A stretch of 64,000 nt of DNA from Wolbachia endosymbiont of Diaphorina citri. Its GTDB lineage: Bacteria; Pseudomonadota; Alphaproteobacteria; Rickettsiales; Anaplasmataceae. The position numbers were made by a program, and so were the translations under genes. Location of the stretch: the NCBI RefSeq assembly GCF_013096535.2, contig NZ_CP051265.2, forward strand, positions 186,001 to 250,000, written 5' to 3'. Below, piece after piece: positions 9,838 through 18,401 of the stretch; position 1 is the stretch's first letter, and every line of letters begins with the position of its first letter. The notes under the pieces were generated by a model. The model saw only the letters and a list, made by a program, of their open reading frames with translations, had not been told where the DNA came from and made no database searches.

Positions 9838-10665
9838 TTACTCCATTGCAATGAAATTTGTTGTAATTAAATAAACAGAAAAAGCAGCTGAAGGATATAT
9901 AATAAGAAACTTGCTGCCTAGCATAATATAGCTCAATTTACTTATAAATTCATCAGTAGAAATCTCTGAATTTTCATATTTTTTCATATAGTAATTTAGT
10001 AATAAACCAGTGACTTTGTTGACAAAGAAGTTGAGTAGTATGATCACACATGAAAAGTAGCAAGCTATAGTAATAGTAATTAGTAGAAACAAGGGCAAAT
10101 AAGCAAAATTTTGAAAAGTTAATAAGGCATTTTTACGTTCTATAAACTTTAATGCTAATGCTTTTTTGTCTTCTTTTATTAGATTCTCTTTTTTGTTTAG
10201 AGGAAAAATGTAAGAACGTAATTGCGCAATACAATCTCTTGATAAAGGATCATAAGAAAGCTTTTTTTCTAGCATAGAATTCAATTTTTCAAAATCTGCG
10301 CCTATAGCTTCTTTACTGATTCCCAGCTTTACAAACAATTTCTGCCTATAGCAAAATTCTCTTTCTGTTAAACGACCATTACTTTCAGCATTAACACTCA
10401 CTTTAATACAAGGATTCCCTGACTCTAAAGGTTCAATGTATTTTTTTAGTCCTTGATAAACATTATAAATTTGATTAAATCTATTTTTATCTCCACCTTT
10501 ATCAGGGTGATTCACAAGCACCAGCTTATTATATTGTTTTTTTAAAATCCTACTAAGCTCTTGATAATTCTTACCTACAACCTGTACAGCTTTTAGTTCT
10601 AATAAATCGAATAGCTCGGTATTATTGTTAAATTCTTGATCAGTTAATTTTAAATGTTGACCCAT
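9838..10665 (-). CDS. J-domain protein with C-terminal membrane segments
   Basis: The frame opens at 10725, but the ATG at 10665 has a GGGGA site and gives 275 residues starting at a typical N-terminus. Residues 15-80 form a J domain with the invariant HPD at 53-55, followed by KGGDKNRFNQIYNVYQ, so it should stimulate the ATPase of an Hsp70 such as DnaK. There is no Gly/Phe region and no zinc-finger domain, so it is not DnaJ itself. The C-terminal third has a long hydrophobic hairpin (LPLFLLITITIACYF and onwards) and a last hydrophobic segment, which places it at the inner membrane. The small membrane protein gene follows directly. What substrate it would recruit is unknown. Confidence 0.75.
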   Translation of the reverse strand: MGQHLKLTDQEFNNNTELFDLLELKAVQVVGKNYQELSRILKKQYNKLVLVNHPDKGGDKNRFNQIYNVYQGLKKYIEPLESGNPCIKVSVNAESNGRLTEREFCYRQKLFVKLGISKEAIGADFEKLNSMLEKKLSYDPLSRDCIAQLRSYIFPLNKKENLIKEDKKALALKFIERKNALLTFQNFAYLPLFLLITITIACYFSCVIILLNFFVNKVTGLLLNYYMKKYENSEISTDEFISKLSYIMLGSKFLIIYPSAAFSVYLITTNFIAME

Positions 10666-10891
10666 TTTTGTCCCCACACAAATACATAGTACTTTGAGTA
10701 TATTACACTTAAATATTTTTTGCAAGTGATCAGTAGTAACTTAGATGTATTACACTATAGTGTGAAGGTATATGGAATATTTTAGAAACATTCTTCATTT
10801 TGTTTTAGTTTCTATGAACAAGGTTAATTTTCATTATATATGGCAGATATTATTATGGTAATATTAATAATCCTTATGATATAATTATCTT

Positions 10892-11400
10892 TTAAGGCTT
10901 TACTTTAGCTCGAATAAAAAGATCTAGAGCAACATGACGATCTTGAACGCTTGCACTGTGAACATCTGCCATAATAACTAGGCCTACTGTGTCTACAACA
11001 ATATGACGTTCTCTACCCTTTATTTTCTTGCCAGCTCCTTTTTGAGTAGTCTTCACTGATTGACTATCAATTATTCCTACTGATGGTGTTTCATTTTTGC
11101 CAACCATTTTTCTTACCTCTTTTACTAGCATATCATGTATTTTTTCCAATTTGCCACTACCTGAGAAAATAGTCGTACACTGTCTCCAATGGTGAAAAAT
11201 CTTTTGCTCCACTGGCAACCACCTCCCATTATATATCTTATTGCATTAATAATTATTCTGATATTATGCCTTCTTAGCCGACCTATCGCTCCTTGTGCAA
11301 CACTTGGCTCTCATTCTTTGTCACTTATATCGCTTGTTACTCTCCTATTTTTTGCTTACCTCATCTTATTCTCTTCTTTATTCCCTTTCAAAATAGGTTC
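10892..11400 (-). pseudogene. IS5-family transposase relic
   Basis: The frame at 10892-11218 reads as the middle of an IS5-family DDE transposase (GIIDSQSVKTTQKGAGKK, then KGRERHIVVDTVGL), with the first catalytic Asp in GIIDSQS. Upstream, the N-terminal part continues in a different frame (HNIRIIINAIRYIMGGGCQW), and further up an apparent TGA stands where a tryptophan codon is expected. The 3' part of the gene is missing. The copy is therefore dead, with frameshift, nonsense and truncation. It abuts the end of the exoD gene at 11407. Confidence 0.8.
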
Positions 11401-11406
11401 TCACAG

Positions 11407-12069
11407 TTAAAGATTAACCATGCACAAAACTTTTAGAAAAGAAAACGCACTCATTATAAGCTGTGGTCCTTTAACTATTACAATAAGAGCAAATAATATT
11501 CCACACAAGGATACCAACACTCCAAATATCGAGACAAGACCATCCTTACTCATAATACCAAGTGAAATAAGAGTTGTACCGATGGCTGGAATAAAGTGAG
11601 TTAATGGAAACGGATTGGCTATCACCAACGCACAAACTAACATTATAAATGCCAAAATCTTTTCACCTGGCCCTCGGAAGATAAAGGACATTCTTGGTTT
11701 CATGAACTTTTCTATTTTTTTTAATGCAGGTAAAGTTTTTTTGACCACAAGGGCTAGTGTTGAACGTTTAAAGGATTTTCTTTCTAACCAATTTGGCATC
11801 CATGGAGAATGAAACCCAAGCAGAAGCTGCAGTGAAAATAAGATTAAAGGTATGGAAAGTATAGTTGTATAGCCAGGTGGAACTGGTATAGGTACAGATA
11901 GTGGCAAGGAGAAAATAATTATTAAAATACCAAAACCACGTTCTTGTAGAGATATTTTAATTTCAAACAACGTCACTTTGTCACTATTAGTATTACCAGC
12001 ATCTGCAACCTCTTGTAGAATATCAGATGCTAATTTTTTATCTTCAGTCAAATTCTCACTTTTTTGCAC
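11407..12069 (-). CDS. exoD: ExoD-family membrane protein, copy 1
   Basis: This 220-residue ExoD-like protein has a charged N-terminal tail of about 40 residues and several membrane segments ([18 protein letters not shown] is the first). ExoD was named for exopolysaccharide effects in rhizobia; the molecular function is not known. The start is a GTG, as in the two related copies at 30639 and 32612, and the N-terminal tail ([12 protein letters not shown]) is shared by all three. The last residues (KVLCMVNL) differ from the other copies, and an IS5 relic starts just beyond, so the 3' end may have been altered. This copy is more diverged than the other two are from each other. Confidence 0.85.
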   Translation of the reverse strand: MQKSENLTEDKKLASDILQEVADAGNTNSDKVTLFEIKISLQERGFGILIIIFSLPLSVPIPVPPGYTTILSIPLILFSLQLLLGFHSPWMPNWLERKSFKRSTLALVVKKTLPALKKIEKFMKPRMSFIFRGPGEKILAFIMLVCALVIANPFPLTHFIPAIGTTLISLGIMSKDGLVSIFGVLVSLCGILFALIVIVKGPQLIMSAFSFLKVLCMVNL

Positions 12070-12379
12070 AGTTACTTTTTAACAAAATCATTCCTAATAA
12101 ATAGCATAATTACTCGTATATTCCAATCTTGATTTAACACTATTATCAGGATAATCCTCTGATATTCTATATACAACCTTATCAGTTTGAATCTAATTAT
12201 TTTGGCTGAACAAAGTCTCTTGAGTCATTTATAATTACTATACTCTAGGCTCTAATCGTAAATTTGAGCCTCTATAAAATCATGTCCAGCTAAATTATTT
12301 TAAGCTATACCAATATTAGTAATCAAGTTAACACTAATTTAATGATGACATATATAAAATATAATATATTGAATTAATA
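12070..12379. other. Intergenic region between divergent genes
   Basis: About 310 A+T-rich bases lie between exoD (leftward) and the interrupted membrane-protein gene (rightward). I see no coding frame, RNA gene or clear repeat. Promoters of both neighbours must lie here; several TATAAT-like hexamers just before 12380 prevent a firm choice. Confidence 0.4.
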
Positions 12380-12887
12380 GTGAAGTTAAAAATGTTACCT
12401 AATGAAACAAATTCATATTCTCTTGTAACTCAACAAGAAAATGATCTTGATTTTAAGAAATTTACTGAAGATCTATCGAATATGAAGAGTGTTAATAATC
12501 ACAAAAAGCTAAAGGAAAGAATCACTGACCTGTTAAAAGGAGATACAGAATTCTCTCGCATGAAACAAGGAGATCAGGCTCTTGTAGTAGGTACAGCAAG
12601 TGGGTTATTTACAGCATTATTAACACTTTTAGCAGTTGGTGTAACACTTGCTATACCAGGTGCTATAGTTGGTCTTACTTTATATTTCGCTGTAAAAGTA
12701 GCTGTAAAATCAGTTCAATCTGGATATAAAGGACTCAAATGGTCAGCTGAAAAAATTGTTGAAGGAACACAATATACTGCAGGCAAAATAAAAAAAGGCT
12801 TTATAAACGCTAAAGATTCGTTAAAAGAAGCTGGAAGTTCTGTAGCACAGAAAACAAGAGAAGGCACCAGTGATACACTTAAAAAAG

Positions 12888-13110
12888 TTGTAAGTTAAAA
12901 ATATGATATAAAGGAGATAAGAGGGAAGATAACCCTACTCACTATAGGAATAGAGTTATCACGGGCGTGTGCGACCGACCAACTGTTGGTATTATAACCG
13001 TTCGGATCAAGGTACACTAGCCCATCTCTCGATACGTTTGAATAGTTGCATGGGACATATGTATGCACCCGTTTACAATCTTAAATTAATTAAAACTAAT
13101 CGAGGTTATT
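12888..13110 (+). ncRNA. Candidate IS110 bridge RNA leader, copy A
   Basis: This non-coding leader is richer in G+C than its surroundings and can fold into several stems: GATAAC (12928-12933) with GTTATC (12955-12960); GGGC (12963-12966) with GCCC (13020-13023), enclosing the hairpin ACCAAC/GTTGGT (12978-12990); and TGCAT/ATGCA (13047-13067). In IS110 relatives such as IS621, the leader is transcribed into a bridge RNA whose loops pair with donor and target DNA. The position and structure fit; the loops were not matched to targets. Confidence 0.5.
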
Positions 13111-14055
13111 ATGATTACATCTTATCAAAATTTTATTGGCATTGATATCGGAAAATTTAAAAATGTTGTTGCAGTTCACAAACAGAAGAATGCTGTCGAA
13201 TTCGACAATGATACTGCTGGCTGGCAACAATTGTTTCAAGATTTTTCAAATATCTTACCTAATTCTTTAGTAACTCTGGAAAACACTGGAAAATATGAGC
13301 TTGGCTTAGCACATTTTCTTGTTGATAAAGATATTGCTGTACATCGAGCTAATACTCGCAAAGTAAAAAGCTTTGTTCTATCTCATGGAACTTTAGCAAA
13401 GTCTGATCAATCAGATGCAAGAGCCCTTGCTCAGTATGGGTTTGAACGCTATAGTACTCTATCTCTATTTGCACCTATGTCAAAAGAACAAACAACCTTA
13501 GTTGCACTTTGTCAACGTCGTGATGACATTACAAAAATGAGAGCTCAAGAGAAATCTAGGCTTGCAGCACCTGAAAACGACCATATAAAAGAAAGCTGTC
13601 AGAAAACTATTGAATTCTTTAATAGCCAGATAGATGAGCTCAACAATACCATACAAAAAATTATTGATGAGAATCCAGAGTTACAAAAGCGCCAAAAAAT
13701 CCTTAAAACAGTTCCAGGAATAGGTGCAAAATTATCTCAAGATTTTCTGTGTCTAATGCCAGAACTTGGTTATGTAAGTAGGGGAGAAATTGCAAGTCTT
13801 GCTGGAGTTGCACCTCATCCGAAAGAAAGTGGTAAAACTATTGGTTATCGCAGAATAAGTGGTGGCAGAAGCAACGTTCGTGAAAAGCTTTTTACAGCTG
13901 CGATGTCTGCTTCAAGGTCTAAGTCTGCGCTTGGTGGCTTCTATTCAAGGCTTGTTGGTAAAGGTAAAAAGAAGATGGTGGCTATGACAGCTCTAATGCG
14001 TAAAATCATAGTAATTGCCAATGCGAGGCTTAAAGAAGCAGTCAATGTGAATTAA
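13111..14055 (+). CDS. IS110-family transposase (DEDD recombinase), copy A
   Basis: This 314-residue transposase starts at an ATG preceded by GAGG. The N-terminal RuvC-like DEDD domain shows D12 in GIDIGK, E57 in LENTGKY, and D99 and D102 in KSDQSDARAL. A coiled-coil linker (about residues 150-195) follows. The C-terminal Tnp domain carries TVPGIGAKLSQDF, SLAGVAPHPKESG and GGRSNVREKLF, the last stretch normally carrying the catalytic serine. All motifs are present, so the enzyme is probably active. The protein is identical in copy B at 56540-57484, which suggests recent movement. The transposase acts with a structured RNA from the same element in well-studied relatives. Confidence 0.92.
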   Translation: MITSYQNFIGIDIGKFKNVVAVHKQKNAVEFDNDTAGWQQLFQDFSNILPNSLVTLENTGKYELGLAHFLVDKDIAVHRANTRKVKSFVLSHGTLAKSDQSDARALAQYGFERYSTLSLFAPMSKEQTTLVALCQRRDDITKMRAQEKSRLAAPENDHIKESCQKTIEFFNSQIDELNNTIQKIIDENPELQKRQKILKTVPGIGAKLSQDFLCLMPELGYVSRGEIASLAGVAPHPKESGKTIGYRRISGGRSNVREKLFTAAMSASRSKSALGGFYSRLVGKGKKKMVAMTALMRKIIVIANARLKEAVNVN

Positions 14056-14075
14056 AAAAATCTGCATAGAAAATA

Positions 14076-14142
14076 GGTTAACGAATATGTGGATAAATAC
14101 GTCTACACACATTTAAAGTATTTATCCACATATTCGTTAACC
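14076..14142. repeat. Perfect 25-bp-arm palindrome with two DnaA-box sequences, IS110 copy A tail
   Basis: The arms 14076-14100 and 14118-14142 are perfect reverse complements, separated by 17 bases. Each arm contains the consensus DnaA box TTATCCACA (14122-14130 on plus; 14088-14096 on minus). It starts 20 bases after the transposase stop. It could be a transcription terminator, although no T-tract follows, or a binding site used by the element. Confidence 0.85.
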
Positions 14143-14889
14143 ATAAGATCTAAGCAGTAACTGTTGTTTGATACAAAATTTTTCTATGATTAAGTTAGGG
14201 TTTTTATTGTCAAAAATGCACTTTTTACTCGAATAAAAAACAAAATTACAAACAAAAGTTGTAATGAAACTAAATTCAAAAAATTTTAAAAAACATAGTT
14301 GATGGGAAGTAAATTGGGTAATTTGGGTTCAAGTATATCTAATTTGGATAGCATCCCATATTCAATAGACTTGCAGAATCAAACTGTTGTTTTAAAAACA
14401 GAAGAAAAAACGAAAAACTTCAATAGTGTGAAGGAGATGCTTGTTAATGAAATTTTGCAAGACAAGACTGTCAATAAATCTGCTTTAATTAAGGAAATAT
14501 TCTCTGAATTAAACAGAAAAATATTGGAAAAAGCTGATTCTATTGATGGTCCACAAGGTTTCAAAAAGGACCAGTTAATCAATCAATTGAAACAACAAGC
14601 AGATTTTGTCAAAAAATTGGATGATAAGAAGTTGCAAAATTTGTTGGCTCAAGATGATAACAATCTCTATGAAATTTTCTCTGAACATCATGATGAAATT
14701 AAGAGGATTATTAGAGAATGTACAATAGAGCATAAACTTTCTAATTCTATAGAGAAGCTTAATAAGATAGCAAGCAAGTGTGGTGAAAGCAAAAAAGTAA
14801 GTAATGTGAAGTATCAAGGTGAAACACCAACTGCAACAATAGGATGTAAAATAGGAACAACGCGACGTAATAGCACTGGTAACCTTACT

Positions 14890-15439
14890 TGTACTAGACA
14901 CAACTTAATCTGACAGGGATGAATTAACTGACAGAAGAATTGAGGTAGTTAAAACTAATATCAGTCTCTTGTTTCATGCTACTAATATTTTTCTGAAAAG
15001 CAATGTGTTTGCTATTAAGAAAAGTCTGAGTAGGCGTTTTGCCATAGCAATATTTGCCTGAATGAGGCCTTGTCTCATTATAAGAACGCAACCAATGATC
15101 AACATCTATCTGCAGATCTTCCAAAGAATTGTAGATTTTCTTGCGAAAAATAATATTGTAACACTCATCTTGCATAGTCTTATGGAATCTCTCGCATATG
15201 CCATTAGTTTGCGGAGAATTGGCTTTAGTTCTTGAGTGATCAATATTTTCGATTCCTAAGTATAACTGATAAGCGTGATTCTCTGGTTTGCCACAATATT
15301 CTGTACCTCTATCGGTCAAAATGCGCAATAATGGCACGCTTTGTACATCAAAAAATGGTATTACTCTATCATTCAGCAAGTCAGCAGCGGTAATAGCAGT
15401 TTTATCTGTATAAAGCTTAGCAAAAGCCACTCTCGAATA
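14890..15439 (-). mobile_element. IS481-family element, truncated inverted copy
   Basis: These 550 bases are the reverse complement of the right part of the adjacent full element (16088-16637). They begin with the terminal TGTACTAGACACAACTT and hold the last 168 codons of the transposase, including the DRGTEY and NGICERFHK motifs. The left half of this copy is missing and the break is two bases from the full copy. The fragment cannot encode an active enzyme. It ends the reading frame of the interrupted gene to its left. Confidence 0.92.
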
Positions 15440-15441
15440 GT

Positions 15442-16637
15442 TGTATTAAACAAGACTTGATCTGACACTTTAAAAAAGTAAGTTATAAAATAATAAAAGA
15501 AAGGAGTGTTAGAAATGAGTACGATACAAACAAAAATACTAAAGCCGAAACTAGGATTGCTAGAGCTAGCAAAACAGCTTGGAAATGTGTCTCAAGCATG
15601 CAAGGTTATGGGATATTCAAGGGATACATTTTATAGATTCAAAGAACTATATGAAAATGGAGGAGAAGAAGCGCTGCATGAGATAAGCAAGAAAAAACCA
15701 CTTATGGCAAACAGAGTCTCTGAAGACATGGAAAGAGCTGTAGTTAATATTGCAACAGAATTTCCTGCATATGGACAACAAAGAGCTGCAAATGAACTGA
15801 GAAAAAGGGGCATAATAATCTCTGAAGGTGGAGTGAGATCTGTATGGCTGAGAAATGACCTTGAGACCTTCAAAAAAAGACTGAGGGCTCTTGAGGCAAA
15901 AGTTATGCAAGATGGAATAATTCTAACAGAGGAGCAACTTGCGGCTTTAGAAAAAGTTAAAGAACAAAGGGAAGCACATGGTGAAATTGAAACAGAGCAT
16001 CCAGGTTATTTAGGTTCTCAAGATACTTATTATGTAGGCAACATCAAGGGTATAGGAAGAATCTATCAGCAAACTTTTATTGATACTTATTCGAGAGTGG
16101 CTTTTGCTAAGCTTTATACAGATAAAACTGCTATTACCGCTGCTGACTTGCTGAATGATAGAGTAATACCATTTTTTGATGTACAAAGCGTGCCATTATT
16201 GCGCATTTTGACCGATAGAGGTACAGAATATTGTGGCAAACCAGAGAATCACGCTTATCAGTTATACTTAGGAATCGAAAATATTGATCACTCAAGAACT
16301 AAAGCCAATTCTCCGCAAACTAATGGCATATGCGAGAGATTCCATAAGACTATGCAAGATGAGTGTTACAATATTATTTTTCGCAAGAAAATCTACAATT
16401 CTTTGGAAGATCTGCAGATAGATGTTGATCATTGGTTGCGTTCTTATAATGAGACAAGGCCTCATTCAGGCAAATATTGCTATGGCAAAACGCCTACTCA
16501 GACTTTTCTTAATAGCAAACACATTGCTTTTCAGAAAAATATTAGTAGCATGAAACAAGAGACTGATATTAGTTTTAACTACCTCAATTCTTCTGTCAGT
16601 TAATTCATCCCTGTCAGATTAAGTTGTGTCTAGTACA
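15442..16637 (+). mobile_element. IS481-family insertion sequence, full copy 1 (1196 bp)
   Basis: The ends match the copies at 30735 and 59371: left TGTATTAAACAAGACTTG, right CTTAATCTGACA rev-comp style ending GTCTAGTACA. The terminal inverted repeats are about 26 bases with a few mismatches and share the inner ATCTGACA. No target duplication is found here (left flank gaatagt, right flank atttatc), which fits the rearranged setting beside the inverted fragment. Confidence 0.9.
15515..16603 (+). CDS. IS481-family transposase, copy 1
   Basis: The ATG at 15515 is chosen because AAGGAG lies eight bases upstream; a GTG at 15506 would overlap that site. The 362-residue protein has an N-terminal helix-turn-helix (LELAKQLGNVSQACKVMGYS), a second DNA-binding segment, and an integrase-core rve domain. 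The DDE residues sit in FIDTYSRVA (Asp), ILTDRGTEY (Asp) and NGICERFHKT (Glu). The sequence matches IS481-type single-ORF transposases. It is identical in all three full copies in the window, so all are recent and probably active. Confidence 0.93.
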   Translation: MSTIQTKILKPKLGLLELAKQLGNVSQACKVMGYSRDTFYRFKELYENGGEEALHEISKKKPLMANRVSEDMERAVVNIATEFPAYGQQRAANELRKRGIIISEGGVRSVWLRNDLETFKKRLRALEAKVMQDGIILTEEQLAALEKVKEQREAHGEIETEHPGYLGSQDTYYVGNIKGIGRIYQQTFIDTYSRVAFAKLYTDKTAITAADLLNDRVIPFFDVQSVPLLRILTDRGTEYCGKPENHAYQLYLGIENIDHSRTKANSPQTNGICERFHKTMQDECYNIIFRKKIYNSLEDLQIDVDHWLRSYNETRPHSGKYCYGKTPTQTFLNSKHIAFQKNISSMKQETDISFNYLNSSVS

Positions 16638-16639
16638 AT

Positions 16640-17884
16640 TTATCTAAAATCTAATCCAGAAATCGGGTTTGAAGAGTGGATAGTAGGACTCTCTACTTTT
16701 TCAAGCCTGGTATTAGGCTCTAAATTACTACACAATCCAAAACTTACGCAGGCTAACCCAGCAATTCCAATAACTATCCCTAGTATATGTATTTCCATAA
16801 TATAAAACACAATACCACTTACTAATAACACTGCACCAATAACTCCAGCTAAAATGGGTTGATTTGATGATTTTTTATCTTTGGTAATGCTAGATATAAT
16901 ATGAAAATATGGTTCAGCTTGAAATGACCTATTTGGCTCTTGCATATTAGTTTGCGTAAAAGTATTTTGGTCTTTCTTATTGATTTTACAGATGGGTTGA
17001 TTTGTATGACGATTTTCTCTGTGCCACTCAATGTTGTTTTCTGTATCTTCCTCAAATATATTAACGATTTCTTCTTGTTCATCAGTAATAAAATTTAAAG
17101 AATTTTCTTCGTCTTTGTTTTCCTCTTTTACACTGGTTTCACATGTGAGCTTAAGATCTTTGCTTCCTGTTGAAATATTTTGGGTTTCTTCACTATTTGC
17201 AAACATAGTTTCGTGTATTTCAAGATCTCTACAGTCTTTATTGATACCCTCACATCTAGTTTCAACATTACTACTTGCAGCTTCAACTTCTATATTCAGA
17301 ATTTCCTCAAACTCCTTCAGAATCAGTGCACTTTCTTTGCAATTGTGTTTATTAGCATAGTCAAGTAGTGTATGGCTTATCTCTTTACCTTCTGCTTTCT
17401 TTACTTTCACTTTTTGGTTGAGAATTTCTTTTAAAATACCATTCTTTTTAGAAGCTTCTAGAACTGCTCTAATAGCTTTACTATCTTCCTCTAATATGCA
17501 GGATACCAGTGCAGTGTAAGTTATTGTTAGACCATTTGGCAATTTTTGGGTCAATTCCTCACTAAGAACATCCTGTAAGATTCCTTGATTTATTGTTTCT
17601 TGTAAAAGCTCCTCAAAAGCTTGATTATTTTTATAGAACATAGATTGGCACAGCAGCGTCAGAGTCCCTTCCTTTTCCTCGTCTTTGTAAATTATTTTTT
17701 TTGTAAGAAGTTTCTGTGTGTTGTAATTAGACTTATTAAATTTTTCACTAATACTTTCACCGTTTTCTATCTTCTTTAATAGCTTGAAAAGCTTTTTTTT
17801 ATCTTCATTTGTAAAATTATCCTGATCACCTGCAAGCTTATAGATTATATTTTTTTTGTTCTTAATCTTTTTAAACTTTGGCAT
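16640..17884 (-). CDS. Ankyrin-like protein with two C-terminal membrane segments
   Basis: A 414-residue protein. Residues 40-190 are helical and include repeat-like units (TLTLLCQSMFYKNNQAFEEL, then TALVSCILEEDSKAIRAVL, then HTLLDYANKHNCKESALIL) that resemble degenerate ankyrin repeats. A long acidic, low-complexity region follows (about 195-300). Two adjacent hydrophobic segments near residues 345-385 (ILAGVIGAVLLVSGIVFYI and HILGIVIGIAGLACVSFGL) would anchor it. The same architecture recurs at 27363-29183. The stop codon is only two bases from the end of IS481 copy 1, so the original tail could have been lost. It is a Wolbachia-type protein of unknown function. Confidence 0.7.
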   Translation of the reverse strand: MPKFKKIKNKKNIIYKLAGDQDNFTNEDKKKLFKLLKKIENGESISEKFNKSNYNTQKLLTKKIIYKDEEKEGTLTLLCQSMFYKNNQAFEELLQETINQGILQDVLSEELTQKLPNGLTITYTALVSCILEEDSKAIRAVLEASKKNGILKEILNQKVKVKKAEGKEISHTLLDYANKHNCKESALILKEFEEILNIEVEAASSNVETRCEGINKDCRDLEIHETMFANSEETQNISTGSKDLKLTCETSVKEENKDEENSLNFITDEQEEIVNIFEEDTENNIEWHRENRHTNQPICKINKKDQNTFTQTNMQEPNRSFQAEPYFHIISSITKDKKSSNQPILAGVIGAVLLVSGIVFYIMEIHILGIVIGIAGLACVSFGLCSNLEPNTRLEKVESPTIHSSNPISGLDFR

Positions 17885-17951
17885 TACTTTCCTTGCTCTA
17901 CAATATTTAATTTTATAAATTAGTTATATTAACAACTTATTAATTGCTTAA

Positions 17952-18356
17952 TTAAGGCACCAATTTGTAAAACTTTTCCAATTGCTCACTCCACAGCATC
18001 GGTATTTCTCTTAAATCCACTAACCTCAAACCCCTTGGCTGTCTCCCATTTACTATGTCTTCTTTAATTCTCGGAGCTAAATAATTCAACCTTAAAATTT
18101 GCTGTATACGTCTTGTACCTATATTAATTTTGGCACTCAGCTCCTTCACACTTTCGTATTTTCCTTCTTCTAGTTGCCGTTTCCACAAATGAGCTCTTAC
18201 CACTGCTTTCAGTAGCGCATTATTTGTTTTCCCTTCTGGCTCTACTACTGTGCATTTGTTTCCTTTCTTTTTTATTGGTATAAATTCCACCTTATCCTCT
18301 GAATTCACCTCTATTCCATCCTCTCTCACCAATACTGTTCTTATTAACTTTTTCAC
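17952..18356 (-). CDS. Helix-turn-helix protein of the kind linked to phage serine recombinases, probably a fragment
   Basis: The 134-residue frame begins with a GTG and contains a helix-turn-helix (YESVKELSAKINIGTRRIQQ) followed by LNYLAPRIKEDIVNGRQPRG and a conserved-looking IPMLWSEQ tail. In proteobacterial phages this module forms the C-terminal part of, or the gene next to, serine recombinases. The frame stays open further upstream to about 18400 (LSFGKQKEVVKK), with no better start, and no recombinase domain is present. I read it as the 3' remnant of a prophage recombination gene left when the neighbouring ankyrin gene arrived. Confidence 0.55.
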   Translation of the reverse strand: MKKLIRTVLVREDGIEVNSEDKVEFIPIKKKGNKCTVVEPEGKTNNALLKAVVRAHLWKRQLEEGKYESVKELSAKINIGTRRIQQILRLNYLAPRIKEDIVNGRQPRGLRLVDLREIPMLWSEQLEKFYKLVP

Positions 18357-18401
18357 TACTTCTTTCTGCTTTCCAAAACTTAAATTTTTCCACTTGTAAA
18401 A

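Larger units (their letters stand above)
12888..14305 (+). mobile_element. IS110-family insertion sequence, copy A (1418 bp)
   Basis: The ends were found by comparison with copy B: the shared sequence begins TTGTAAGTTAAAAATATG and ends AACATAGTTGATGG, and both copies have the same length. There are no terminal inverted repeats and no target duplication, as usual for IS110. The element holds a 223-base leader, one transposase gene and a 250-base tail with a large palindrome. It sits inside an older gene on the same strand. Confidence 0.88.
12380..14889 (+). pseudogene. Membrane/helical protein gene split by IS110 and cut at its 3' end by IS481
   Basis: The left part (12380-12887) encodes a charged N-terminus and a long hydrophobic segment (residues about 70-105) followed by an amphipathic helical stretch. 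The right part (14306-14889) encodes a helical, charged domain. Taking out exactly 12888-14305 joins codon fragments g+ga into one Gly codon and leaves a single open frame of 364 codons (508 + 584 bases), so both halves were probably one gene. The frame then enters the inverted IS481 fragment at 14890 and ends after a few foreign codons. No continuation is visible beyond 16637. The short proteins that each half could still make are probably non-functional. The family is not recognised. Confidence 0.68.

Noticed and set aside
11189..11410. Plus-strand frame of 73 residues
   Set aside because: It is antisense to the IS5 transposase relic, whose residues are recognisable on the minus strand.
14575..14901. 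Minus-strand frame of 108 residues with many cysteines and serines
   Set aside because: It is antisense to the right half of the IS110-interrupted gene and has composition typical of a shadow frame.
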